A stretch of DNA of 13,135 bases from Fragilaria crotonensis (GCA_022925895.1 JAKSYS010000875.1:1-13135), one strand, 5' to 3'. Counted from the first letter of the stretch, positions 1-8,239 are shown. Notes: a model not told the origin generated them from the letters alone. A program made the numbers and translations.

Positions 1-1560
1 CATTGAACTACTCAGATGATACAAAAAAGCAAGTCATCAACAAGGAGTGCATCCTTGCAAGGTAGATGTTCCAAATGGCTCCCATCCTTGATTCCTGAAA
101 GCTCAAAGAAACACAACTTTTGCAGCAACCATCAAACCCAGGAACTGCAATGAAATCCTCCAATGCCACCCTATACTAGGCCACTGCATTTGATCTCAAA
201 ATGCATCTTCAAAAGTTCTAGTACTGGCTCCAAGCAAGTGCAGAAGAAGTGATAAAACAAGTGAAACAGCCACATTTTTGCAAGACCTTGTTGTCAATCA
301 AAAAATAAAATGATGTTCATTTTGCATCTGTAGCTACTCAATAGCCAAGATTGCATGGGTTCCATTCTCATTGGGCTTGCTTCAGCAATGATATGAGCAT
401 CATTTTTGTCACTTTTGATCTGAATTGGATATGCACATCATGAGCTGCGGACAATGAGATGTCATGGTCAACAAAGTGCGGGAAAAATCAACATAGCTAC
501 ATCTTTGAGCTCAAGATTTTGTGGCATGATTCCATACAAGAATATGCAACCTTTGAGTGTTCCAAGGACAAGATAGGCCAAGTCTGGAGTCCAACAGACA
601 TTGTCCAAGACAAGGGGAGGCATATATGAGATGGGCAAAATCAGGGGTTCATTAACCCCATTTCTATTTCATACAAGTACTTTAGAATCCATAAAGCAAG
701 CAAAATTCTGAAGTTGTGATTGAGAGTCCCATCCTTCTTATCCCTACTATTCAGTCCATTAATGATGTTGGTCACGTGGGCTGTGGCAGTCTCTGCTGTA
801 TCCCCCATCCATATCAAACCTTGATACCAAGTCACACACTAGTACCTGCATCAGTTGTACCTATGCTTTGAGGGTGCAACAACATACACTCGTCACATGC
901 TGCTTAGAGGTCAATGGGACAAACCTTCAAAATAAACGAGTTTCTAGGCCACCACAATGGCAAGGGAAAGCAAAATTCTGCTTTGCCCAAAAGGTAAAAA
1001 ACTTGTTGTTGGTACAATAGTAAATTATTGTTGCCCTGCGGCACATTTCAGTTACCTTGAATGCTCCAATTCCATTCTAGCAGAATTATCCCATTCTGCC
1101 TTGATTGCCTGGTGAGAAGTGTCTGTAACGAAGTCTTCTTTCCATGGCCTCCTGATGTATTTCTCCAATTCAATGAAATTCTGATGTGATTATGCAATTC
1201 ATTTTTCCAGTTGCTTGTTTGAGCCAAGGCATATTGTGTGCTTCAAGAAACCCATTGTTCACCAACTCACTCCTGATATATGACAAAGTCATATGGCATA
1301 TACTGGGGAGGAAAAGTGTGGGTTATCTTGGAGCCTGATTTGGCTGTTTCTTCCACAGGCAATCAAATCATTCGAAGTGTGCTTCTGCGGCAGGCTTTAC
1401 TTTTTGTACATGGTTGTACTCCTGTTGTCCACCTATGCTGCTCATTGAGCATCGTACTTGTGATATAGATGGGCATCAATGTGCTTCATCTTGGTGTTTG
1501 CTGCACATTGAGCATCATTCTTTCAACATAGTTTCATAGGCTGCAATTGCTTGATACTAC
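1..1560. other. CpG-depleted, gene-free block (decayed repeat DNA)
   Basis: No convincing gene is present; the open frames are short and unrelated to each other. By hand count the block has 10 CpG dinucleotides in 1560 bases, with none in positions 1-446, while TG and CA are abundant. By comparison 2161-2460 (coding) has 19 in 300 bases and 5821-6120 (non-coding) has 14. Loss of CpG with gain of TG/CA is the usual trace of long-term cytosine methylation and deamination, as in silenced transposons. The copia-like remnant inside supports that reading. The right edge lies near 1595, where CpG returns. Confidence 0.6.
468..835 (-). mobile_element. Decayed Ty1/copia-like retrotransposon fragment (protease to pre-integrase)
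   Basis: On the minus strand 641-835 encodes WMGDTAETATAHVTN followed by NGLNSRD. This resembles the copia aspartic-protease start (W-x-x-DTGAT-x-H-x-T-N...GL-x-N-x-RD), with DTA in place of DTG and two extra residues. About 65 codons later, in a different frame, comes LDNVCWTPDLAYLVLGTLKG, which resembles the 'VLYVPDLxxNLLSxxxLxxxG' stretch that follows protease in copia polyproteins. Order, strand and spacing fit. The frame change, the lost active-site Gly and stops on both sides show that it is dead. No integrase HHCC, reverse transcriptase or LTR was recognised, so the limits are only those of the visible similarity. Confidence 0.5.
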
Positions 1561-2081
1561 AAAGGATTTAAAGGATTTTCAGGATTTTTGGGTAGACACG
1601 AAACATTCACATCGGCCAACAAACCCATGCTGCCTGAGGTAAGTCGGTCAAGTATATTTTCTTTGAAATGAGTTTTTGAAGCTGGCGTCTTTCCAATATC
1701 TAATCTGAAAGAGATACATCGGGAATCATACTTCCATCCTTCGGCATCAAAGTAATGAGGCATGCCTCATGCAGTTTCGTCAAAACTGATGCCCATGTTC
1801 TCTGTCCACCTAAATTCTGACTGTGAAGAACAAGATCAACACTTGAAATCTACAATACAGCCTTCAGCCACTATTACTGGTAGGTGGATCTAAACATTCG
1901 CTTTTCCATAATCATCGAATTCAGTTGAAGCTCCTTCGGACAAATCGTTGAACGCTCTGACTACAGAGACAATGCCCATCAGATAGCAGCCAATCTTCTT
2001 TAGCTACATGAGTGAATAACGAGCAATACGACATACAGCTACGGTCAGCTAACTCGGTCTAAAAACACAGGTTTCAACAGT
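1561..2081. other. Intergenic DNA downstream of the Nudix gene
   Basis: I see no supported gene. A 68-codon minus frame (1557-1763) has no family resemblance. About three degenerate copies of a 10-base GGATTT-containing unit occur at 1561-1589, and CpG returns to normal from about 1595. The part next to 2081 is presumably 3' UTR of the Nudix gene. Confidence 0.4.
1755..1770. repeat. 16-bp perfect palindrome
   Basis: ATGAGGCATGCCTCAT equals its own reverse complement. It lies at the right side of the transition out of the CpG-poor block. Its function is unknown; it could be chance or a dimeric factor site. Confidence 0.5.
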
Positions 2082-2715
2082 TTATGGAATTGGTCGGAGA
2101 ACAAAGGCAGTAAGGCCCCATATCTCTTCACCTTGAACAGCAAACACTGGGGCGGGGGTCCCCAAACGTCCCAATGGCTTCGAAGTTTCCTCCCCAATCA
2201 ACGCTTCCAATCCCACCGAAAACACCTTGTCAACCTCGTCGGGGTTCCCGGGGAAAAACATCCTCGATGTTGGTAAGTGATGAAGTGTGCACCGCCAGTA
2301 CAGATGTCACTGGAATACCACGTAGAGAAGGGACAGGGTCACAAACCCCGATGGCTTCCCACTTGAAGTCGTGCGGATGCAATAATTCCTCTCTGGTTTC
2401 TCGCAAGGCTGTATCGATCAGGGTCGTATCGCCATCTTCTCTGCCACCACCGGGAAACGATATTTCTGCACTGTGGCTGCGCATGTTTGACGATCGCTTT
2501 GTGAAGACAAGATGGATTTCATCACGCAGCTCAATGATTGGGACAAGTATGGCTGCCTCTCGACGCCGTTGTAATGCATCTTCCGGGATGGACGCCCACG
2601 CATTCTCAGTCTGTCGCTTCGTCAAGATGGGGAAGTTACCATCCGTACCCGATAGTGACATGAACTGTTGCCGAAGGCGAGGGAGGAGCCGTTGCAATCG
2701 GCTCGATACCTCCAT
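2082..2715 (-). CDS. Nudix hydrolase, CoA diphosphatase (NUDT7/NUDT8/YeaB) type, with one frameshift
   Basis: The family cleaves CoA and acyl-CoA to phosphopantetheine and 3',5'-ADP, usually in peroxisomes or mitochondria. Residues 70-90 carry the CoA-diphosphatase signature (LVFTKRSSNMRSH, then SFPGG), and the Nudix box follows with TALRETREEL at 102-111; acidic E106, E109 and E110 are the metal ligands. As in this family, the acidic residue before REx2EE is D at -9. The frame is lost at residue 155 in the run T5-C4-G3 (plus-strand 2250-2258). Removing one base gives FPGNPDEVDKVFSVGLEAL and a natural end after ...LRPIP at TAA 2084-2082. The NPDEVDxVF stretch is a family hallmark, so the shifted frame is real. 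The total is 210 residues, normal for the family. The start is ATG 2715; the upstream in-frame GTG is preceded by a stop. No PTS1 is seen. The shift may be a homopolymer sequencing error or a true mutation. Confidence 0.85.
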
Positions 2716-3030
2716 AGTCAACACTTAAGACTGAGGCAATGGACTCGATTGAATACCCAGTGTGCCGCCTGTTCCTCAACTCCTCTTCTATGAATTTGAT
2801 GTCGATATGCATATGGCTTGTGTGGAGGATTTGTTACGCTTCGAGCTGTCGGAGCTGCCGATGACCGATGAACGTGTGATTGAGGATTAGTACACGTGCT
2901 TCACAAATGCATGCTGGTGTTCTCAGCACTCCACACCCGTACGCAGTATAAGTATTTTGTACGTGGAACAGCACTGTCGTACTGTAATGTAGAATGTTAT
3001 TCAATGCGTCACGGTCATGTGTCATTAGTC

Positions 3031-3042
3031 ATGAGTCACGTG
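3031..3042. promoter_or_regulatory. Composite AP-1 / G-box motif
   Basis: ATGAGTCACGTG contains TGAGTCA (the AP-1/GCN4 bZIP site) overlapping CACGTG (the G-box/E-box core). It lies about 320 bp upstream of the Nudix start. These are established bZIP and bHLH recognition cores, but binding here is inference from motif only. Confidence 0.3.
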
Positions 3043-3220
3043 GTACTAGATGACATACATAGATGGTGTCATGGTTCATGGTGTTCGCCGAGATGCAAAC
3101 GATGAATCCTCCGAATCTGTGAGCCCCTCTATGCTATGCATACACATTACACATACAACACATACGCACATACGTGATGCTTACATAGATACTGTTTTCT
3201 ATTCATATTTAACGTGAGAA

Positions 3221-3266
3221 GTGCACTATTGGAGTGCACAATACAGTACAGTACAGTACCAGTACC
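3221..3266. repeat. Perfect hairpin followed by (TACAG)3 GTAC tract
   Basis: GTGCACT-ATTGG-AGTGCAC (3221-3239) is a perfect 7-bp inverted repeat with a 5-base loop. Three exact TACAG units follow directly (3242-3256), then TACC and AGTACC, giving four GTAC sites in 20 bases. It is one of the GTAC-rich islands of this window. Confidence 0.6.
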
Positions 3267-3586
3267 TCTCAGTCAAATCTAACGAAGTCGACATTATTTT
3301 TTGGGATATTGGTTATTGTATGATACCCCTAACCCCTTACTCCTAGCTCTGAGTCCTACGTGGCCAGGAATTATACTGAAGTAGTAAAAGTACCCTGAAT
3401 TGATTCAAACTCATCTTGACGGTGGCGAGGATGCGCTGCGGTACTGTACAAGCACCTTGGTTCTTAAAAGCCGTAGCGTAGGATATGCCAGGGACTTATA
3501 GTGTGTGTCATGAGCTGCGCGCATGTAGCACAGCCATTGCTATTGGTGCCTACACAATCTGTTGCTTATCGGGAGATGTGACTGGT

Positions 3587-3962
3587 CTATTGGAATGCAT
3601 GCTGCAAAGCTTCCCAATAAAGATACTTGCCACGGCATGCATCCGGACCTGCGCATCCTTGACCTGATTGCGCCTGTGGACAATAGCATGCCATGAACAC
3701 CACGTATTCAAAGGGTTTGAACTTTGAACCATCTTGGATGGTGAGATCCAAGTCCAATGGAAAAACATATCGTTTGCCACTGATTTATTGGCATTCCTGC
3801 GTAATACTCTGAAACTCAGGGATCCAACCTTTGCCGTAGTGCTTGGCGAGACTTTGGTTCGATTTTCGGCAGTTTTCGATCGATCGAGCATTCGACTTGG
3901 CGTCACAATAGCAGAGGAAGCTTCATGATGAAACTGAAAAGTGAAAGGACGACAACCCTCAT
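3587..3962 (-). pseudogene. Probable pseudogene of a small secreted Cys-containing protein
   Basis: The family is not recognised. ATG 3962-3960 opens MRVVVLSLFSFIMKLPLLL, a clean signal-peptide-like stretch, then meets a stop. One base later the frame continues with DAKSNARSIENCRKSNQSLA and a segment including HYGKGWIPEFQ. After an in-frame TAA it continues with LDLDLTIQDGSKFKPFEYVV, then MACYC, GCAGPDAC and KYLYWEAL, ending at TAG 3589-3587. The composition (paired Cys, aromatic clusters, no low complexity) looks like real protein on both sides of the TAA. The region is 376 nt, one more than a multiple of three. Its ATG overlaps the MPDU1 stop by four bases (ATGA). A longer open frame on the same strand (3550-3972) looks less protein-like. 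Either a decayed gene or base errors would explain the breaks. Confidence 0.45.
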
Positions 3963-4759
3963 GATAGTTCACTGTGATGAATCAAAACACCCTTCATACG
4001 TTGTTCATCATCAGCTCTACCCACATTTTCTTCATCGGATCGACCCGATTCTTCATCATCGGTGCTTGCCAATTCTACATGACCCAAGGAAGTATCCGTC
4101 ACGTCTGCTGTCCAAACCGCCAACAGACTTTTACCCTCGACCACAACACCAAGATACACAATCTGGCAAATGAGTGTCATGTTTATTAAAAACGCCAAGC
4201 CGAAACCACTCAACAAGAGAAAATCGGAATCATTCAGAGTAATGGTAGTGAATAATCGAATGGCGCATCCCACACATGCAAGAGTGGCTGTGACGGGTGA
4301 ATAGTCCCCTGATGCTTGACGTTGATGATTCAGACGCAATTGAGGTAGAATGGCGCATATATTGAGGACTGTTGAGAGGGCTTGACCGATCGCAATGACT
4401 GACAACAAGGAAGCGGCGTTGATGATAACCACGAGGGTCAATAGAAGGTATGTTCCGAAAGGGATATAGAAATTTGGTTGGTGCAGTTTGCTTTGAAAGC
4501 ATCCGACCAGAACGAGCACAATTGCAGCTTCGATAGTGATGACCAAAGTTTCTGCATAGGTAGATAGATTGTATCCATTGGCGTAGCCATATACGTCGCT
4601 GAATGTGTACGAGATCACTTTGAGCCACCAGGTGCTAAGGACCAACCCGTCGGCACTCCGTTGTCGGCTTATTCGGATGGCAATGGGACTGTACAGCAGC
4701 AAAGATCCTGCTCCTACAAGATATCCGAGACCGTTCGCAATAGTATCAACAGTACCCAT
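3959..4759 (-). CDS. MPDU1/SL15-like PQ-loop membrane protein
   Basis: MPDU1 proteins are ER membrane proteins needed for use of dolichol-phosphate mannose and glucose in glycosylation. The 266 residues show about seven hydrophobic segments and two PQ-loop halves. Residues 10-90 (GLGYLVGAGSLLLYSP, then RSADGLVLSTWWLKVISYTF and TYAETLVI) align with the human pattern GLGLGIVAGSLLVKLPQ...KSAEGLSL...GEALFL. Residues 132-205 hold the second loop (ILPQLRLN, YSPVTATLACVGCAIRLFTT). The first loop has lost its Gln (SPI instead of LPQ); the second keeps P139-Q140. The C-terminus (234-252) is an acidic cytosolic-type tail. I chose ATG 4759 because AACATGG is a strong context and the homology begins right there. 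The frame stays open to 5077, but that part runs through GTAC repeats that look like promoter. A short N-terminal exon may be missing, since family members usually have about 30 more residues before the first membrane segment. Confidence 0.8.
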   Translation of the reverse strand: MGTVDTIANGLGYLVGAGSLLLYSPIAIRISRQRSADGLVLSTWWLKVISYTFSDVYGYANGYNLSTYAETLVITIEAAIVLVLVGCFQSKLHQPNFYIPFGTYLLLTLVVIINAASLLSVIAIGQALSTVLNICAILPQLRLNHQRQASGDYSPVTATLACVGCAIRLFTTITLNDSDFLLLSGFGLAFLINMTLICQIVYLGVVVEGKSLLAVWTADVTDTSLGHVELASTDDEESGRSDEENVGRADDEQRMKGVLIHHSELS

Positions 4760-5189
4760 GTTTCCCGCCAGTATGAGCGCAAAATGAAGGATGATGCGGT
4801 TAGAGGGTGGAGACCACAAGCGACAAGGGATCAACAGGATACTGACTTCGTTGGGGATCGGAGATTTGATTCGCGATAAACATTCTGGGTCGTGTTTGAT
4901 TTTAAAATGTTGTGCGCTGTTCCTGTCCAGAGAGATTCCGTTGCGCCGCAGATAGGGCAAACAGTTGCGAGGCCTTCGTATCGTTGTACCAGGTACTATA
5001 CCAGTATCTTTATAGCATCCCCACAGTGTACAGTGTTCACAGTACACAGTACACATTACAGTGACCACGCGGATCATGACTCAGAACGCAGACGACACAG
5101 AATTGATCATTTTTTGATCCGAGAGATTGTGGAGAGAGCAGCTCCCAGACGGCGATAACAACGCAACTGCTCCATTCTTCCCTCAAACC
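4760..5189. promoter_or_regulatory. Divergent promoter region between MPDU1-like and GGCT-like genes
   Basis: The two genes point away from each other across about 430 bp. The middle has five GTAC sites at 4986-5052 and a canonical bZIP site TGACTCA at 5077-5083. There is also a GATCA-TTTTT-TGATC hairpin at 5105-5119. A cryptic or real first exon of the MPDU1-like gene could lie in the left half. Confidence 0.45.
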
Positions 5190-5821
5190 ATGAACGAGGC
5201 GCTCATTTTCTTCTTCTTCATGCTCCTACCAGCATGCTGGAGCCTTTCAACGTACAAATATTTCGCGTATGGATCCAATATGGTCCCCGAAACGATGACG
5301 GTGCTCAGGAATCTAAATCCACTCAGCTCTACTGCAGCCGTCTTACCCGACTACAAGTTACGATTCAGTGTTGCAGGCATCCCTTGGATAGAACCGTCAG
5401 CGGCAGCCGTGGAGTGGTGTGCCAACCAACGAGTCCATGGAGTACTGTACGAGTTGACAAAAGCCGATTTCGAACGTGTTGGGAGCACAGAAGGCGTACC
5501 GTATGGTTATCAATGGAGATCCTGTCGAGTCCGTATGTAGGAGATTGTGAGATAGCAGGAGAAGAAGCTATTCGAACTGCCACATCCCCAATATCCGCGT
5601 ACACTTTAATTGCGACTCGTCCCACGAGAACAGATATCCCGCCGGGCAAAGCGTACAAGGATTTGTTAATCGAAGGAGCGAAACTGTGGAAACTGGATGG
5701 CAGTTACATCGAGAAACTTGAAGCAATGCCGTCTGCGTCAAATTTGATATTCAAGGATGGGCTGGCCAAAGCACTTTTGGAAGGTGCTCAGTTGCGCAAG
5801 ACGTTGCTTCCAAAATGGTGA
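5190..5821 (+). CDS. Gamma-glutamylcyclotransferase-like protein with signal peptide, one frameshift
   Basis: The GGCT-like fold releases 5-oxoproline from gamma-glutamyl compounds and takes part in glutathione turnover. Residues 1-20 (MNEALIFFFFMLLPACWSLS) look like a signal peptide. YFAYGSNM at 24-31 is the substrate loop (usual YGSNL), and HGVLYELTKADFERVGSTEG at 83-102 contains the catalytic Glu (E101). After SCRV (residue 114) the frame hits TAG. One frame over, PYVGDCEIAGEEA, AYTLIA and YKDLLIEGAKLWKLDGSYIE match the family's C-terminal half (AxTYxA..., YLxLLxxGAxxxGLxxxYV). The length of 632 nt is one base short of a multiple of three, so one base is missing near 5520-5535. The start ATG 5190 has A at -3. 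An in-frame ATG at 5127 exists, but it would bury the signal peptide. The secretory signal is unusual for cytosolic GGCTs. Confidence 0.8.
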
Positions 5822-6313
5822 ATCGTCGTGATTTCCTTGGAGGAAAGTTACTTTGAAATGGACAGTCGTTGCAGCTCGGATCTCCAAAATTCGTTGCCAC
5901 CATCTTTCCATTGATTCTCGAGTTCCAGAAACTGATTAGTGACTGGGTGCACTGCAACATGGGATCGGTGATGACGAATGTAGAATGTACTCAAGTATTA
6001 CAGTACGGACCAATTCTCCGATGGTGTTTTTGTGACACAGCAAATCGCACCGTCACCAACATTGCGTGAGACCCCAGTTGATTCTATCAAAAGTTATAAT
6101 ACTAAATTTAGGTTCGCCCTTTTCGATCATCTTCGCCTGCAATAATCAATACCTGGCAGTAACTCCTGATTACAATGCACAGCACTTTTCAAGAACGTAG
6201 CCATGTCCACCTGCCCTTTGAGCTATAGATGCTGGATCAAGCAGAGCCCAGACTTTGCGCAGTAAAGATAATCCATACCTACAAGAACGGCATAATCAGC
6301 AAGTACACTTGTA
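5822..6313. other. Convergent intergenic region (3' ends)
   Basis: It lies between the stop of the GGCT-like gene and the stop of the MFS gene, which converge. A 66-codon plus frame (5869-6069) shows no family resemblance. GTAC is sparse (four sites, near 5986, 6003 and 6302-6314). I see no RNA gene or repeat; probably two 3' UTRs. Confidence 0.5.
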
Positions 6314-7819
6314 CTACACGGCTAGTAAGTTGTAATTGCGTCGAATGAGGTATCCACAAAGTAGCATCATGAGAATGCCTGGGACAATGAGCAGATTCAA
6401 GAGATTTCGAAGGCTGGCGAGTCCCATGAGTGTAATCAACAAATCACCAGTCGCTCTACCACTTGTTCCCACCAGGGTTGAGAGTAGACCAGAGTTAAAG
6501 GTGCCAGCGGCGAGAGAGGACGGTACCACCTTGGACATGAGTGATGCAACGAATGGATTGCAGGCTTCAATGCCACTAAATGCAATCAAACTTCCAACAA
6601 CATATCGAACTGGACCAACAGCAAAGAAATTATCTTCATTGTAGTGATCGTTCGAATGAGCAAACACATCCGATACATCCACAATCAAGGCCAAGCCCGA
6701 AAGTGTAATAGCGATCAACCAAAGAGCAAGGTAACGATCTTCATAGTGCTGCGACAGCCAGCCGGCCAAGATGGAAACTGGAATGACAATAAACCCGTTG
6801 ACCAGATGCAGTGACCCGACGTTTGCGATTGTCCACGAATAGCGATTCTTGGTAACGACCGAAGTCGATGCCACCAGAGCTTCCAATGCTGTGCGTTTCA
6901 GGAAGATCACGACCATACAGATTGCTGTCGCTTTCGTTATTCGTCTCAGACACGATACGGGGTTGAGTAACGGCCCAATAACAGAAGACGACTCGCCTCG
7001 AAGATTGCGAACGTCCAGAGTAATGTCTTCACCGTCCATGATTTCACTAACGAGTGCCTTCTCTTCTTCGTCAAGTCTCGAACCAGCTGCTTCTCGTGCG
7101 CGTAGCTCATCCAATCCGGAACGATTTGGTTCCTGAAAGGTCAAGATGATGGTAACCGTATAAACAAACCACGAGAACGCCATAAAATATCCCGGTCCCG
7201 TCATTCCGTTAAAGATTTGATTCCCAAACAGCGGCAATTTGATTTCAAATTCGTACATGTTCAAAATAATCGCCATACCAGGCCCGAGTGCTGCTCCTAG
7301 GGCTGTGGCCATGGCAAAGGCGGCACTGGTGGCCGTCCGCAGTGCAAAGGGTGTGGCATCCGCAACATAGCGACGATTAATGACACGTGGTGCACCCAAT
7401 CCCGTCATGGATCGACCCAACAGACACATGGACATGCTCTTGAAGCCATAGGCGTTGGCGTATAAGAGATTTCCAATGACCATGAGGACTCCAGCAAAGA
7501 TAATTGGTCTCTTGTAGGAAACGTTCGTCCAATAACTGTAGCCAACAGCAGAGAAGAAGGCAAACCAAGGAGCAGCTCCAATCATGATACCGGACAGAGC
7601 ATCTGAACTTCCTAGCGCATTGGCATAGTAGGCTGACGATGGCTCAACAATATAACTGTTCATCATGAAAAGGAAGCAAGAAATCAAGTTGAGCGCCAAG
7701 GACCATATGTTTCTGGGATCCAAGGTCTTCCCATCGGCTTTCGCCGAAACTGAGGAATGGTTTGGTTCGATCTCCATTACTGTGTCGCAGTCCTTCAATT
7801 TGGGTTGGCGGGACCACAT
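6314..7819 (-). CDS. MFS carrier of the SPX-MFS / vacuolar phosphate transporter (PHT5/VPT) type, lacking SPX
   Basis: The 501 residues form about 12 membrane segments. The first half matches the MFS part of plant PHT5/VPT vacuolar phosphate transporters: MMNSYIVEPSSAYYANALG (family NTYIIVP...YAxSLG), then GNLLYANAYGF, LLGRSMTGLGAPRVINRRYV and ADATP (family GLGSARAVNRRYISDxVP) near residues 135-157. The C-terminal half keeps GTFNSGLLSTLVGTSGRATG. A charged acidic loop (about 233-280) joins the halves. Members with SPX carry about 150-300 residues before TM1 that sense inositol pyrophosphates; here only about 38 residues precede TM1 and no SPX coding is seen upstream. The likely role is phosphate or anion movement across an internal membrane (inferred). 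The start is ATG 7819; ATG 7777 (GTAATGG) has better context and gives 487 residues. The gene is divergent from the SET-oxygenase gene. Confidence 0.88.
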   Translation of the reverse strand: MWSRQPKLKDCDTVMEIEPNHSSVSAKADGKTLDPRNIWSLALNLISCFLFMMNSYIVEPSSAYYANALGSSDALSGIMIGAAPWFAFFSAVGYSYWTNVSYKRPIIFAGVLMVIGNLLYANAYGFKSMSMCLLGRSMTGLGAPRVINRRYVADATPFALRTATSAAFAMATALGAALGPGMAIILNMYEFEIKLPLFGNQIFNGMTGPGYFMAFSWFVYTVTIILTFQEPNRSGLDELRAREAAGSRLDEEEKALVSEIMDGEDITLDVRNLRGESSSVIGPLLNPVSCLRRITKATAICMVVIFLKRTALEALVASTSVVTKNRYSWTIANVGSLHLVNGFIVIPVSILAGWLSQHYEDRYLALWLIAITLSGLALIVDVSDVFAHSNDHYNEDNFFAVGPVRYVVGSLIAFSGIEACNPFVASLMSKVVPSSLAAGTFNSGLLSTLVGTSGRATGDLLITLMGLASLRNLLNLLIVPGILMMLLCGYLIRRNYNLLAV

Positions 7820-8017
7820 GTACAATCGTCTGTCACCGTCAAGTTACTGTTACTGATACTGATACAACTTTCCACACGTCTCCACGTCTATGAAAGGCAA
7901 CGGAGTGCTGCGAGGTTTATCAAGCTTTCCTAGTAGACAATTGAAACTTGACACTTCACTGCAGTCTTGTGATTCTAGTACAGAGGTATGATAACATCCA
8001 ACCAATTCGGGGGCTTG

Positions 8018-8039
8018 CGCTGAATCGCAGTATTCAGCG
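8018..8039. repeat. Perfect 8-bp hairpin
   Basis: CGCTGAAT-CGCAGT-ATTCAGCG: perfect arms with a 6-base loop. It is followed about 80 bp later by another hairpin with the same arm and loop sizes. Confidence 0.6.
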
Positions 8040-8121
8040 GTCGGGTGGAGTTGAGCGGTTTGGAAGTTGGAGCACCACTACTACTGAAATGTCCTCATTT
8101 ATCTGGGACCGTATTTTTATG

Positions 8122-8143
8122 ACCTGTGCAGCTGTGCACAGGT
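8122..8143. repeat. Perfect 8-bp hairpin
   Basis: ACCTGTGC-AGCTGT-GCACAGGT: perfect arms with a 6-base loop. It lies 97 bp upstream of the GTAC island. Confidence 0.6.
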
Positions 8144-8239
8144 GGGCTGTCCAGTGTCCAACGTTTTGTTCCACGTTTGGAATGCGCACGTGAAGACCAG
8201 TACTATCCTACTGTGCTGTAAACATCCAACGTCCTCGGA

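Larger units (their letters stand above)
2716..3586. other. Intergenic region upstream of the Nudix gene
   Basis: No gene is supported. The region holds nine GTAC sites between 2890 and 3265 and two more near 3441-3449. It also has two G-box cores (2893-2898 and 3037-3042), a simple ACATAC-rich stretch at about 3140-3175, and a perfect 7-bp hairpin at 3221-3239. It probably contains the promoter of the Nudix gene, read on the minus strand. Confidence 0.45.

Noticed and set aside
345-415. Minus-strand SDKNDAHIIAEA, resembling an IS110-type transposase segment
   Set aside because: A short match with stops on both sides and no N- or C-terminal transposase motifs; likely chance inside the decayed block.
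1445-1520. Minus-strand KMKHIDAHLYHKY, resembling the copia RNase H motif (TKHIDxRYHF)
   Set aside because: Only KHID fits well, the following Tyr-His is out of register, and the position (5' of the protease remnant on the same strand) is wrong for one copia element.
2234-2258. 25-nt GT...AG removal that would restore the Nudix frame
   Set aside because: The donor GTTTTT is poor, the length is far below known stramenopile introns, and it would delete the conserved NPDEV stretch; a one-base shift explains it better.
2174-2728. 184-codon plus-strand frame
   Set aside because: Antisense shadow of the Nudix gene, whose catalytic box is on the minus strand.
3550-3972. 140-codon minus frame
   Set aside because: It has no domain, signal peptide or family resemblance, and covers the more protein-like frame described as a pseudogene.
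4760-5077. N-terminal 106-residue extension of the MPDU1-like frame
   Set aside because: It is encoded largely by promoter-like sequence including GTAC repeats, and shows no family similarity; ATG 4759 has strong context.
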